A stretch of 64,000 nt of DNA, from NCBI GenBank assembly GCA_002163975.1, contig CP019636.1, forward strand, positions 6,203,501 to 6,267,500, in the 5' to 3' direction. Source of the DNA: Nostocales cyanobacterium HT-58-2 (GTDB taxonomy: Bacteria > Cyanobacteriota > Cyanobacteriia > Cyanobacteriales > Nostocaceae). Shown one piece after another: positions 26,843-36,283 of this stretch. The position numbers and the translations under genes were made by a program. The notes beneath the pieces were generated by a model. That model worked only from the letters and a program-made list of their open reading frames with translations, made no database searches and was not told where the DNA came from. Each line of letters opens with the position of its first letter. Position 1 is the stretch's first letter.

Positions 26843-28879
26843 TTAACGAGCCACCCGCCAAATTTTGATAATATTATCAGCACTACCGCCACTGGCGATC
26901 GCCTTTCCATCTGGGCTAATAGCAACAGAATAGATATAACCTGAATCCTTCTTTAAGGTGCGTATTTCCTGCCCGGTTGCTGGATTCCAAAGTTTAATTG
27001 TGTTGTCATTGCTACCACTGACAAGAATCACTCTATTGGAAGTTTTCTTGTTATCTGTGCTTAATAGAAATGCGACAGAATTCACTTTGTCAGTATGCGC
27101 CTTCAGTGTGTGAGTTGCTTCTCCTGTCACTAAATTCCAGATTTTAATTGTCATGTCCTTGCTACCGCTTGCAAGAGTGATGCCATCAGGGCTGAAAGCG
27201 ACGGAAAGAACCATGTCAGAATGCCCACCCAAGGTGCGAACTTCCTTTCCTGTTGCTAAGTTCCATAGTTTAATCGTCTTGTCCCAACTCCCACTAGCAA
27301 GAGTTGCACCATCGGGAGCAAAGGCAACACAAGCAACGGCTTTGGAATGCCCTGTGAAAGTGCGTATTTCTTTACCCGTTTCCAGATTCCACAGTTTAAT
27401 TGTCTTGTCTAAACTGCCACTGGCAAGGGTTTTGCCATCTGCGCTAAAAGCAATTGAAGAGACTCCAGCAGAATGCCCCTCTAAAGTACGGATTTCTTTG
27501 CCTGTTTGTACATTCCACAGTTTAATTGTCTTGTCTGCACTGGCACTTGCAAGAGTTTTGCCATCAGGGGAGAAGGCGACAGCCCAAACCCATCCCGAGT
27601 GTTCCTTAAGAGCACGGATTTCCTGTTTGTTCGCCAAATCCCATAGTTTGATTGTGTCATCATCACTGCCACTAGCAAGCAACTTGCCATTGGGGGAGAA
27701 GGCGACAGAATTCACATCGCTGGAATGCCCTTTTAGGGTGTATGGTGGATAAGAGTCTTCTGAGGTTCTATTTGTCGGCTGACTGGGGTTAGATGACTTT
27801 GTGATTGCTAGTTGACTAGAGTATGAATACCAAGCTCCTCCTAATCCCAACAGTATAACGGAGGCGATCGCCAACAGATATTTCTTTTGTTTACGGTCTG
27901 GTGGCAATGGAACGAATTGCTGAGATGATGGGGTGGCTGAAAGTAAGGTTGAGGGTGCTGGTGGTGATTGACGTAGGACTTCCTTAAGAACTTCATCAGC
28001 CGATTGATAACGCTTTTCGATGTCTACTTTTAGCAACTTGTCTAAAACTTTACTCAACTTTAGACGTTGTGGGATGAGTCCACCCTGCCCTGGTTGATTC
28101 AAATATCGTTGCCAATGAGTCACCCAACTGTAGCCGTGTTGCATCCATAGTTTAGATGGGGAAATCCCAGTCAGCAAATGAAAGCAAGTCGCACCCAAAC
28201 TGAACAAATCACTTGCTGGGTAAGCCTTTCCATTCTGCATCTGTTCCATTGGGGTATAACCGTGTGAACCAATGGTTGTCCCTATTTGAGTTTGTGCAGT
28301 TGCTGTGAACTGCTTCGAGGCTCCAAAATCAATTAGCACAAGTCGCCCATCGTGATCACGGCGAATAATATTTTGGGGTTTGATATCCCGATGAATGACT
28401 CCACGCTCGTGAATAAACTCAAGAACCGGTAATAAATCCAGTAAAAGTTCTCGAATTTTGCTTTCACTGTAAGTTCCCTGTTTATGCAATTCTTTTAATA
28501 AATTCTGTCCATCGATATATTGCTGCACCAAAAATAGGTACTTCTCTTGCTCAAAGTAAGCCAAAAGCGTCGGGATTTGATGATGTTCTCCCAATTGCTG
28601 TAGTTGTTTTGCCTCTTCTTTAAAAAGCTCAACCGCCTTCTTCAAAGCGGCAGTATCTTGGACTTTGGGTGCTAATTGCTTAACAACGCAAGCTTCATTT
28701 AGCTTGTCTATATCCTCTGCTAGATAGGTTCTACTAAATCCCCCTTCATCAGACAGTACCTTGATAACACGATAACGACCCCTCAACAAAGGAATTAATG
28801 GTGTACTGCAACTTCGGCATTGCTGGTTACCATCTGGATTTAAAGGATTCGGACAATCGGGATTCAGGCAGCAGAGCAT
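26843..28879 (-). CDS. 4-Cys-prefix Ser/Thr kinase with 7-bladed WD40 (copy B)
   Basis: A 678-residue paralogue of copies A and C. The Cys prefix is CCLNPDC...CRSC. The kinase has SDEGGFSRTYLAED (third loop Gly replaced by Ser), VVKQLAPK, HRDIKPQN and IDFG, with the short four-residue link (DHDG) before the DFG strand. A transmembrane helix near residue 330-350 (YLLAIASVILLGLGGAWY) is followed by seven WD40 repeats; the sixth carries an insertion (LLSTDNKKTSN) before its last strands. Predicted active and membrane-spanning with an extracytoplasmic propeller. Its ligand is unknown. It is divergent from the PPC-domain gene at 29555 and may share regulation. Confidence 0.93.
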   Translation of the reverse strand: MLCCLNPDCPNPLNPDGNQQCRSCSTPLIPLLRGRYRVIKVLSDEGGFSRTYLAEDIDKLNEACVVKQLAPKVQDTAALKKAVELFKEEAKQLQQLGEHHQIPTLLAYFEQEKYLFLVQQYIDGQNLLKELHKQGTYSESKIRELLLDLLPVLEFIHERGVIHRDIKPQNIIRRDHDGRLVLIDFGASKQFTATAQTQIGTTIGSHGYTPMEQMQNGKAYPASDLFSLGATCFHLLTGISPSKLWMQHGYSWVTHWQRYLNQPGQGGLIPQRLKLSKVLDKLLKVDIEKRYQSADEVLKEVLRQSPPAPSTLLSATPSSQQFVPLPPDRKQKKYLLAIASVILLGLGGAWYSYSSQLAITKSSNPSQPTNRTSEDSYPPYTLKGHSSDVNSVAFSPNGKLLASGSDDDTIKLWDLANKQEIRALKEHSGWVWAVAFSPDGKTLASASADKTIKLWNVQTGKEIRTLEGHSAGVSSIAFSADGKTLASGSLDKTIKLWNLETGKEIRTFTGHSKAVACVAFAPDGATLASGSWDKTIKLWNLATGKEVRTLGGHSDMVLSVAFSPDGITLASGSKDMTIKIWNLVTGEATHTLKAHTDKVNSVAFLLSTDNKKTSNRVILVSGSNDNTIKLWNPATGQEIRTLKKDSGYIYSVAISPDGKAIASGGSADNIIKIWRVAR

Positions 28880-29554
28880 ACTGGGAATCCATTCGCAGCT
28901 TGAGTATATGTTAAGGTTAAGCGATACCGTACAATTTTGCTATCTCTTCTGTGACTCAGTAAGATTGTCATTTTACATAAATGTTCTTTGTTCTTTTGTC
29001 AATTAACTATCTTACAATCTCAGTGGATTTAAGTGCATTCTGCTTGAGTAATGCGTTGGTATATCCTTATAGGTATGAACTCTACCTGTCATCTATTTCA
29101 TCCTGATTTGCCTGTTTTCCGGATTCTTATGCTGAGCCTGAAAGCTCTAAGATGAAAGATTTCGCGTGTGCAAAAGGCAAGTTTTTATTTTAACGCATCG
29201 ATATAGTCTTTGTTATTATTGAATCTCTTAAAAAAACTTTTCAGATCTAAAGTAGAACTCAGCCACTTCATTGTCTCAGCAATTTGAGGAACATTTTTAC
29301 TCTAGATAAGTCAAAGTGTTGTTTTTCTTTTTTATTGTCATACAAAGTATGTAAATTCTACTGAGTAATTATTTAATGGTAGAAAAATCAACAGGAATTA
29401 TCATCATATTTTAGTAAAATTTATACAGGTAAGAAAACATTTATTGAGTTCTGTTTAAGAAGCAAAAAGCAGATTGAGCAGATTTCAAACACACCCGTCA
29501 AATGGAATAAGGTGTAAATCTACCCTGAGATTTAATTGAGAAATAGAGGAGTGA
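28880..29554. other. Divergent promoter region, 675 bp
   Basis: A long AT-rich spacer between divergent kinase copy B and the secreted PPC-domain gene, so both promoters and leaders should be here. No RNA gene, repeat or clear operator is seen. Confidence 0.45.
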
Positions 29555-30940
29555 ATGATGGCAGGAAAAAAGAATAAACACCGTAGGGATAGATTAGACT
29601 TTGTTTTAATTTGTTGCATGAGCAGTAGTTTGTTGACAACGAGTTATGCTCTGCCTGTGAGTGTTTGGGCAAGCCCGTTAAATTCTGAACAGTTCATAAT
29701 TGCCAAAACACCAGATGAGAGACAACCTGAAGCGGTAGAAAAAGGAATTGAGCAAATCCCTGTAACTCAACCAGCTGTATCTCAACAACGTAAACAATCA
29801 ATTGAGTCACCTTTACCTCCAGCTACTGCACCTACAGCTACGGGCACGACCACCGCAGCCCCCAAACCAGTAGCGACTAGCACAACTTCTACACCCACAG
29901 CCACGGGGACAACAACTCCAGCCCCCAAACCTTCTACAACTAGTTATCCTTCTGCACCCACAGCCACGAGTAGGACCAATTCAGCGCCTAAGCCTTCTAC
30001 AACCAGTTATCCTTCTGCACCCACAGCCACGGGCACGACTTCAGCGCCTAAGCCTTCTACAACCAGTTATCCTTCTGCATCCACAGCTACGGGCACGACT
30101 TCAGCACCTAAACCTTCTACAACCAGTTATCCTTCTACACCGACGACAACGAGTAGGACCAATTCAGCACCTAAGCCCTCAAGCCAACGAGGTCGCAAGC
30201 CAGCCACTGGAGGTTCACTGGTTTCTACTTCCATAACACCTACTTTTAGGAAGATTAATTTTGTAGATATCCCATTTGGTATTCTGGCTCCGGGAGATTA
30301 TCAGTCACAAGGTAGATATTTTCATTTTTACCAGTTTGAGGGCAGAGAAAACCAACTCATCCAAATTAGACTCACTGGCAGTACGGACCAACGGCGTTCT
30401 AACAATTTGAGTCTGAACCCTTTCTTGCTTCTGCTTGATCCTAATAATCAAGTTCTCGTAAAACGAGGTACTGGTGGAGGGGTAGATAATCGAGGAGTTA
30501 AGGATGCTTTTATATTTGTACGATTACCTGTTGAGGGAACTTACACAATTGCAGTCACTAGCCAAAACCCAGGGGACAAAGGTCGCTACAGTTTAGCTCT
30601 GCGGAATGACAGAGCCAGCTACACTTTAGATCAAACTAGCGAACTGACACCAGAAAGCTTGACTTTGAGGCAAAATGGAAGCCCTTACAATGTTTCTAAG
30701 TTTCAGGGTAAGAAAGACCAGCTTGTGAGTCTGCGTGTGGACAGTATTTTTGAGCAGTTTTCTCCCTACATAGTTTTGTTAAACTCTAAGGGGCAAATCA
30801 TTGCTTCTAATAGTGACAAAGACGGTAAGTACAGTGCGCTTATTGACCGAGCTAGGCTGCCTGCTGATGACACTTACTATATAGTGGTCACTTCAGCGAA
30901 TGCACAAGAACGCGGCACATACCGATTGACAGTCTTTTAA
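29555..30940 (+). CDS. Secreted protein with Pro/Thr repeat linker and two PPC-like domains
   Basis: A 461-residue protein. A basic start and hydrophobic segment near residues 15-40 form a signal peptide. Residues about 90-215 are low-complexity, made of 20-21-residue repeats of the form APKPSTTSYPSAPTATGTTS. Two beta-sandwich domains like bacterial pre-peptidase C-terminal domains follow (about 230-350 and 355-461): each has a Y-F-x-F-EG strand, an LLDPNN or LLNSKG turn, and a final GTYTIAVTSQN or DTYYIVVTSAN strand. There is no catalytic domain, so it is probably a surface-binding or adhesive protein. AGAGGA precedes the double ATG. It lies amid the WD40-kinase cluster. Confidence 0.82.
   Translation: MMAGKKNKHRRDRLDFVLICCMSSSLLTTSYALPVSVWASPLNSEQFIIAKTPDERQPEAVEKGIEQIPVTQPAVSQQRKQSIESPLPPATAPTATGTTTAAPKPVATSTTSTPTATGTTTPAPKPSTTSYPSAPTATSRTNSAPKPSTTSYPSAPTATGTTSAPKPSTTSYPSASTATGTTSAPKPSTTSYPSTPTTTSRTNSAPKPSSQRGRKPATGGSLVSTSITPTFRKINFVDIPFGILAPGDYQSQGRYFHFYQFEGRENQLIQIRLTGSTDQRRSNNLSLNPFLLLLDPNNQVLVKRGTGGGVDNRGVKDAFIFVRLPVEGTYTIAVTSQNPGDKGRYSLALRNDRASYTLDQTSELTPESLTLRQNGSPYNVSKFQGKKDQLVSLRVDSIFEQFSPYIVLLNSKGQIIASNSDKDGKYSALIDRARLPADDTYYIVVTSANAQERGTYRLTVF
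29890..30180 (+). repeat. In-gene tandem repeats of 60-63 bp (Pro/Thr linker)
   Basis: About four to five units encoding APKPSTTSYPSxPTATxxTxS; adjacent copies are nearly identical in DNA, so copy number is likely to vary between strains. Confidence 0.85.
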
Positions 30941-31000
30941 AAAGAATTATGAATCCTGAATGATGAATCATGCAAAATTTCATAATTCGTCATTCAGAAT

Positions 31001-32138
31001 TCATAAGTGTGCAGCAACTTGCCAAACTTTAACAGTCTTGTCAAGACTGCCACTAGCAAGGGTTTTACCATTTGGACTAAACGCGACAGACCAAACCCTG
31101 TTGGTATGCCCTGTGAGAGTACCTATTTGTTTTCCTGTAGCCAAGTTCCAAAGTTTGATAGTTTTGTCCCAACCTGTTGGTATGCCCTGTGAGAGTACCT
31201 ATTTGTTTTCCTGTAGCCAAGTTCCAAAGTTTGATAGTTTTGTCCCAACTACTACTGGCAAGGGTTTTGCCATCAGGACTGACAGCGACAGACAAAACTT
31301 TATTAGTATGCCCTGTTAGAGTGTAAATTTCTCTTTGCTTTGTGTAATTCCACAATTTGATAGTCTGATCCCAACTGCCACTGATGAGGATGACACCATC
31401 AGGGTTATTCGCATCGCGATGCGGAGCAAACGTGAGGGAGGAAATAGCGTCAGAGTGACCTCTGAGGGTCTGAATTTCCTTTCCAGTCGCTACATTCCAC
31501 AGATTAATGCTGTTGTCAAAATAATTACCACTGGCAAGAATCTTGCCATTTGGGCTAAATGCAACTGTGTTAACTACATCGCAACTCCCTCTAAGGGTGC
31601 GGATGTTGTTGCCTGTTGCTAAGTTCCATAATTTAATAGTCTGGTCCCAACTACCACTAGCAAGGGTTAAACCATCAGCACTGATGGCAACAGACTGAAC
31701 TGAAGCTAAATGCCCTTTAAGAGTTCGGATTTCTTTTCCGGTATTGAGATTCCAAAGCTTAATAGTTTTGTCAGTACTACCACTGACAAGCATTTTGCCA
31801 TCACTACTAAAGGCAACTGAATTCACCCAGTCAGAGTGTCCTACTAAAGTCTGGATTTCTTTTCCAGTATCTAGATTCCAGAGTTTAATAGTCTTGTCAC
31901 TACTAACACTTGCAAGAGTGTGTCCATCTGGACTAATCGCAACAGCCCAAATCGAATCAGTGTGCCCAGTCAGGGTTAAGGCTTCAGAAAAATTTTCTAG
32001 AGATGTTGTTTGAGGTTGACTGGGTTGAGAAGATACACCACTAGTGGCAGCAGGAGGAGATTGCCAATACCAAACTCCCCCGAATCCCAAAAGCGCGATC
32101 GCAACACCCATCAACACTTTAATTTTTGAGTCAGTCAT
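31001..32138 (-). pseudogene. Membrane-anchored WD40 protein, seventh blade broken by frameshift
   Basis: The gene begins MTDSKIKVL with a transmembrane helix (VLMGVAIALLGFGGVWYW), matching the membrane-and-propeller half of the neighbouring kinases but with no kinase domain. Six WD40 blades are intact. A 76-bp tandem duplication (31098-31249) then shifts the frame; the current reading frame runs on to a stop at 31077 with the unrelated tail GLVCRV. Undoing the duplication restores the seventh blade (RVWSVAFSPNGKTLASGSLD...VKVWQVAAHL) and a TGA at 31001-31003. As it stands the product would be an incomplete propeller. It may be a fragment of a former kinase-WD40 paralogue or a genuine kinase-less relative. 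Confidence 0.88.
31098..31249. repeat. Perfect 76-bp tandem duplication in the WD40 gene
   Basis: Two identical abutting 76-bp copies (31098-31173, 31174-31249). Since 76 is not a multiple of three, the extra copy shifts the frame. The lack of differences suggests it is recent. Confidence 0.95.
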
Positions 32139-32329
32139 CTTCACAGATCTTTGCAAATTTTACTGTTGTGCTGCTCTCAAATTGCCACTTTGACGAAACA
32201 GAGAGCATCTGGCTTTATGGGGAACACACTTAGTTACCACTTGAAGCGATCAAATTCCGGATTTCATATCACAACTTTTGCGTATTTTCTGTACACCTGA
32301 CAAGCAAAAAGCCTTGAAAGCAAAAAAAA

Positions 32330-34474
32330 TTAAAGAGATGTTTGCCAAATCTTAATAGTTTTATCGTCACCTCCACTGACAAGAGTCTTGCCATCAGAAC
32401 TAAAGGTAACAGATTGAATCCCCTGAGAATGTCCCTCTAAAGTACGGATTGGTTGTCCTGTTGTCATATTCCAGAGTTTGATAGTCTTATCAAAACTGCT
32501 ACTGGCAAGGATTTTGCCATCCGGACTGATGGCGACAGATGTCACCTTATCGGAATGACCCTCCAATGTACGGATGATTCGTCCTGATGGTAGATTCCAA
32601 AGTTTTATGGTCTTGTCAAAACTGCCACTTGCAAGCACACTGCCATCCGGACTAATGGCAACAGATGTCACCTTATCAGAATGACCTTCCAGTGTCCGGA
32701 TGATTCGTCCTGATGGTAGATTCCAAAGTTTTATGGTCTTGTCAAAACTGCCACTTGCAAGCACACTGCCATCCGGACTAAAGGCAACAGACCGAACCCA
32801 GTTAGAATGCCCTCTTAATGTGCGAATTTCTGATCCTGTTGCCAAATCCCAGAGTTGAATCGTATTGTCATCACTGCCATCAGCAAGTATTTTGCCATCA
32901 TGACTCAGGGCAAGGGTATGAACTGAGTTGGAGTGACTCTCCAAGGTGTGGATATCTTGTCCTGTTGCCAAATTCCAAATTTTGATAGTTTTATCCTCGC
33001 TACCACTCACCAAGATTTGTCCATCTGGACTGATAGCCAAAAAATTAACTCTGTTGGAATGCCCACTGAGGGTGGCAATTTCTTGTCCTGTCACTAGACT
33101 TAATAGTTTGATAGCGTCATTGTTGTTACTAGCAATTGTCTTTCCATCTGGGGTAATAGCAACGGATAAAATAGAGTTAGAATATCCTGTGACAGTGGAG
33201 GCTAAAGAAAAGTTTCCAGGAGGAGCCTGTGACCGTTGATGAAAAATGGCTTCTCGATTTGCAACGCCAGTGTTTGGCTGACTCAAACTAGAGGATATTC
33301 TCATTTCAAGACGACGGAATTGCTGATACCAAAATTCTCCCGAACCTAACAATAAGATGGCACTGCCAGCCAAGAGTGAATTTCTCAACAACAGGTGTGG
33401 TTTGGAGAGAAATGGCAGCTGAGTCATTGGTAATTTTTTTATGTGCTTGGTTGCAGTTCTTACTCTTGATGGCGATGGCGCTTTGCTCCCACCTTTTTGG
33501 GGCGATTTCACGGAGTGCAGCGCCGCTTGCGGTGAAAGCGGTTGTTGCTGGATGCTCAAGTCCACAAGTGCTTCATCGGCTGATTGGTAGCGATCCTGCG
33601 GATCTTTTTGTAAGAGCTTGTCGAGAACCTGTGCCAATTCCCTATTTATAGGGCTTTTTAGATATTGCTGCCAATCTTGTACCCAGCTATATCCATATTC
33701 TGTCCAAAGTTTAAAAGGGGAAACACCAGTGAGCAAATGAAAGCAGGTCGCCCCTAAACTGAATAAATCACTCGCTGGATAAGCCGCACCATCCCTTATC
33801 TGTTCAATAGGGGAATAGCCTTGTGAGCCAATTGAAGTCCCGATTTTCATTTGTACTTTTGCCGTTAACTGCTTTGCAGAGCCAAAATCAATGAGGACTA
33901 AATTGCCACCAGTGGAAACTCCTGCTGTTGAGGATAGGGAGGCAGCTCGACGGCGGATAATATTTTGTGGTTTGATATCCCTGTGAATCACTCCTTGGTC
34001 ATGGATAAACTTGAGGATAGGCAGTAAATCCAGCAAAATTTCTCTAATTTCATTAGAGTTATACTTCTTCTTACGCTGCAATTCCCTTAACAAATTCTGC
34101 CCATCGATAAACTGCTGTACCAAATACAGGTAGTTATCTTGCTCAAAGTAAGCCAATAATGTGGGAATTTGCGGATGTTCTCCGAGTTCTTGCAGTCGCT
34201 GGGCCTCTTTTTGAAACAATTCCATTGATTTGTTCAGCGCCCAAGTTCCCTGGACTCTTGGTGCGAGTTGTTTGATAACGCACCGTTCATCTAATTTATC
34301 CCCATCTTCCGCTAAATATGTTCTGCCAAATCCACCTTCGTCAGAAAGAACTTCAATGATCCGGAAGCGATTTCGTAGCAGTGCCACCAGTGGGGTACAA
34401 CACGTTTGGCAAAGCTTCTTTCCACTGGGATTCAGGGGATTTGGGCAATCAGGATTAAGGCAGCAGATCATCAT
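32330..34474 (-). CDS. 4-Cys-prefix Ser/Thr kinase with 7-bladed WD40 (copy C)
   Basis: About 714 residues. The prefix is CCLNPDC...CQTC. The kinase has SDEGGFGRTYLAED, VIKQLAPR, HRDIKPQN and IDFG, with an extra stretch (RAASLSSTAGVSTGG) before the DFG strand and a longer basic, Ser/Pro-rich linker after the kinase. A transmembrane helix (LLAGSAILLLGSGEFWY) leads to seven WD40 repeats. Blades 4 and 5 are nearly identical in sequence through a 126-bp duplication, so this propeller reached seven blades by recent copying. Predicted active. The start is the ATG pair MMICCLNPDC at 34474/34471, matching the paralogues. Confidence 0.93.
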   Translation of the reverse strand: MMICCLNPDCPNPLNPSGKKLCQTCCTPLVALLRNRFRIIEVLSDEGGFGRTYLAEDGDKLDERCVIKQLAPRVQGTWALNKSMELFQKEAQRLQELGEHPQIPTLLAYFEQDNYLYLVQQFIDGQNLLRELQRKKKYNSNEIREILLDLLPILKFIHDQGVIHRDIKPQNIIRRRAASLSSTAGVSTGGNLVLIDFGSAKQLTAKVQMKIGTSIGSQGYSPIEQIRDGAAYPASDLFSLGATCFHLLTGVSPFKLWTEYGYSWVQDWQQYLKSPINRELAQVLDKLLQKDPQDRYQSADEALVDLSIQQQPLSPQAALHSVKSPQKGGSKAPSPSRVRTATKHIKKLPMTQLPFLSKPHLLLRNSLLAGSAILLLGSGEFWYQQFRRLEMRISSSLSQPNTGVANREAIFHQRSQAPPGNFSLASTVTGYSNSILSVAITPDGKTIASNNNDAIKLLSLVTGQEIATLSGHSNRVNFLAISPDGQILVSGSEDKTIKIWNLATGQDIHTLESHSNSVHTLALSHDGKILADGSDDNTIQLWDLATGSEIRTLRGHSNWVRSVAFSPDGSVLASGSFDKTIKLWNLPSGRIIRTLEGHSDKVTSVAISPDGSVLASGSFDKTIKLWNLPSGRIIRTLEGHSDKVTSVAISPDGKILASSSFDKTIKLWNMTTGQPIRTLEGHSQGIQSVTFSSDGKTLVSGGDDKTIKIWQTSL
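32536..32787. repeat. 126-bp WD40-blade duplication (two copies)
   Basis: Two adjacent 126-bp units (32536-32661, 32662-32787) differing at only a few bases, each encoding one 42-residue blade (SDKV/SNWV...LPSGRIIRTLEGH). 126 is a multiple of three, so the frame is kept. Confidence 0.9.
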
Positions 34475-34857
34475 CTGGTAGGCGCGACTGCGTGACACAT
34501 TACGCTTAAGTTATCCCTGAATTTTTTCATGATGATTACTTGTTCTCCTTATTATACAAAATCTCGATTGAATTTTTTAATATTTTGATATGAAAAATTT
34601 TTCAAAAATAACCACAAATTCCACAAACTGAGGTATTAATCAAAACTAAACACCTACTATTTGCTTATGATATAAATGTGTCTTTTTTAGAGTTTTCATA
34701 TCAGATAAACACAAACTTAGATAATTGTTTTTGTTTATCTTTATCGGCAAAATTTCAATGAAAAATAACTCAAATGAACATAAATGACATTTTTTTTAAT
34801 TTTTAATAATTCCCAAATTATTTATTTGATACATTAGACAAGTCACACTTCCATTGA
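34475..34857. other. AT-rich intergenic spacer, 380 bp
   Basis: Very AT-rich DNA between kinase C and the next kinase, both on the minus strand. No RNA gene, repeat or convincing terminator is seen. Confidence 0.4.
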
Positions 34858-35877
34858 CTAAAAGGTTTTCCTACTTTTAACCTTAGTTTTCCATTCCCGA
34901 ATAGCAGTTGCTTTTCGTGCCGCAGGTGACAGATATTCTTGAGAAGCTTTCTCGTTTCTTCTGGTCTTGTCACCAAGCCGTTGAGTACTTAGACAGTCAC
35001 TTAATGTAGGCAAATAAGATTCCATGCCCAAAGCCCACATGACATCATCGACTGACTTATAGCGCTCTTCTAGAGAAATTTTTAGCATTTTGTCTAAAAT
35101 TTGGGCAAAATACTCACTAATACTGACTTCTTGTTGCCAAGATATCCCTCCTGTCGCCTTGTTCTGCTCAAATTCTAGAGGTTGTTTTCCAGTTAAAAGA
35201 TAGAGACAGGTGACACCTACTGCATAAATATCACTTGCATAAACAGGACGCAAACAAAATTGTTCTGGTGGGGCAAATCCTATTGTGCCCACAAAATTAG
35301 TGTTTGCAGTTTTATCTGTTAATGTTTCACTGGCACAAACCAATTCTTCTTTGACTGCACCAAAATCAATAAGCACAAGCCGCCCATCATCTTGACATCG
35401 TAGCAAGTTATGAGGTTTAATATCTCTGTGAATGACGTGATTTTTATGCAAATACTGCAACACTGGTAGCAGTTCTCCTAAAAACCGTTTAACTGCAGTT
35501 TCACTCTTAGAAGCAGTTTGCTGGATTTCTCGTGCTAATGTCAAACCACCCACATATTCTTGAACCAGGTAAAACTCTGTATTAACCTCAAAGTAGTCTA
35601 GAAGCATAGGAATCTGAAAATGATGACCTAGCTGACTTAAGGTTTTTGCTTCTTTCTCAAAACGTTTGCATATATGTTCCCAGTTCTTGTGACTGGTTAC
35701 CTTGGGGCAAAGCTGTTTAATAACACAAAAGGGATTGCCTGGTAAGACTGCATCTTTTGCTAAAAATGTGATACCGAAACCACCTCTGCCCAAAATTTGC
35801 AGTATTTGGTAGCGATCGCGAAATAAAAGCTTGGAACCGCATATCTGACCAAGCTGAGTCTGCTGTGAAATATCCAT
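34858..35877 (-). CDS. Ser/Thr protein kinase without WD40 domain
   Basis: About 339 residues. The Gly loop is GRGGFGITF, the ATP lysine is in CVIKQLCPK, the catalytic loop is HRDIKPHN, the metal site is IDFG, and the substrate-loop region is GTIGFAPPEQF. The kinase domain takes up residues 20-280; a basic tail follows with no transmembrane helix or repeats, so it should be cytoplasmic. It resembles the cluster kinases in CVIKQL and QIPxLLxYFE, but has no Cys-rich prefix before the kinase. The frame is open to 35922; I prefer the ATG at 35877 (MDISQQTQL). It may act with or on the membrane kinases nearby, but that is inference. Confidence 0.9.
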   Translation of the reverse strand: MDISQQTQLGQICGSKLLFRDRYQILQILGRGGFGITFLAKDAVLPGNPFCVIKQLCPKVTSHKNWEHICKRFEKEAKTLSQLGHHFQIPMLLDYFEVNTEFYLVQEYVGGLTLAREIQQTASKSETAVKRFLGELLPVLQYLHKNHVIHRDIKPHNLLRCQDDGRLVLIDFGAVKEELVCASETLTDKTANTNFVGTIGFAPPEQFCLRPVYASDIYAVGVTCLYLLTGKQPLEFEQNKATGGISWQQEVSISEYFAQILDKMLKISLEERYKSVDDVMWALGMESYLPTLSDCLSTQRLGDKTRRNEKASQEYLSPAARKATAIREWKTKVKSRKTF

Positions 35878-35922
35878 TTGACAATGCAATATTTTTGGAG
35901 ATGCATGATTCAATTTGCACAA

Positions 35923-36283
35923 AAGCTCATAGAACTTTTGAGTGTTTTCAATCTAACCAAAAACATTTTTTTTCGCTAGTAGCGTCACCATATCTTTGCC
36001 AAATCATCATCTTTCAGAAAAGACCTCTTCTGGGGCTAGTATATTTCATGAATGATAAAGTTAACAAAAAGTTTAAAAGTAGTCAGAGATACAGTATTGG
36101 CTAACAAATATATATGAACTCCAGTTGAAGATTTTTATACAAATGAAGCAATCTCAAATATATGCGATTGCTTCACTCCACTTATTTATGTTTGCAATTA
36201 GTGAAAACTAAGTAATTGCTCGTAGGTTAACTGGACAAAAGACAAAATATTCATTATGTCCCTGACATTATCCTTTACCAGAA
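35923..36283. other. Intergenic spacer with a 10-bp stem hairpin
   Basis: AT-rich. It contains an inverted repeat at 36144-36153 / 36166-36175 (TGAAGCAATC / GATTGCTTCA) downstream of the GH57 gene, which may help end its minus-strand transcript; the T-tract after it is weak. Nothing else is seen. Confidence 0.45.

Noticed and set aside
29890..30180. Possible CRISPR-like array
   Set aside because: The repeats are contiguous, in frame and code for a Pro/Thr linker; there are no spacers or cas genes.
30960..31319. 119-codon plus-strand frame opposite the broken WD40 gene
   Set aside because: An antisense shadow, lengthened by the 76-bp duplication.
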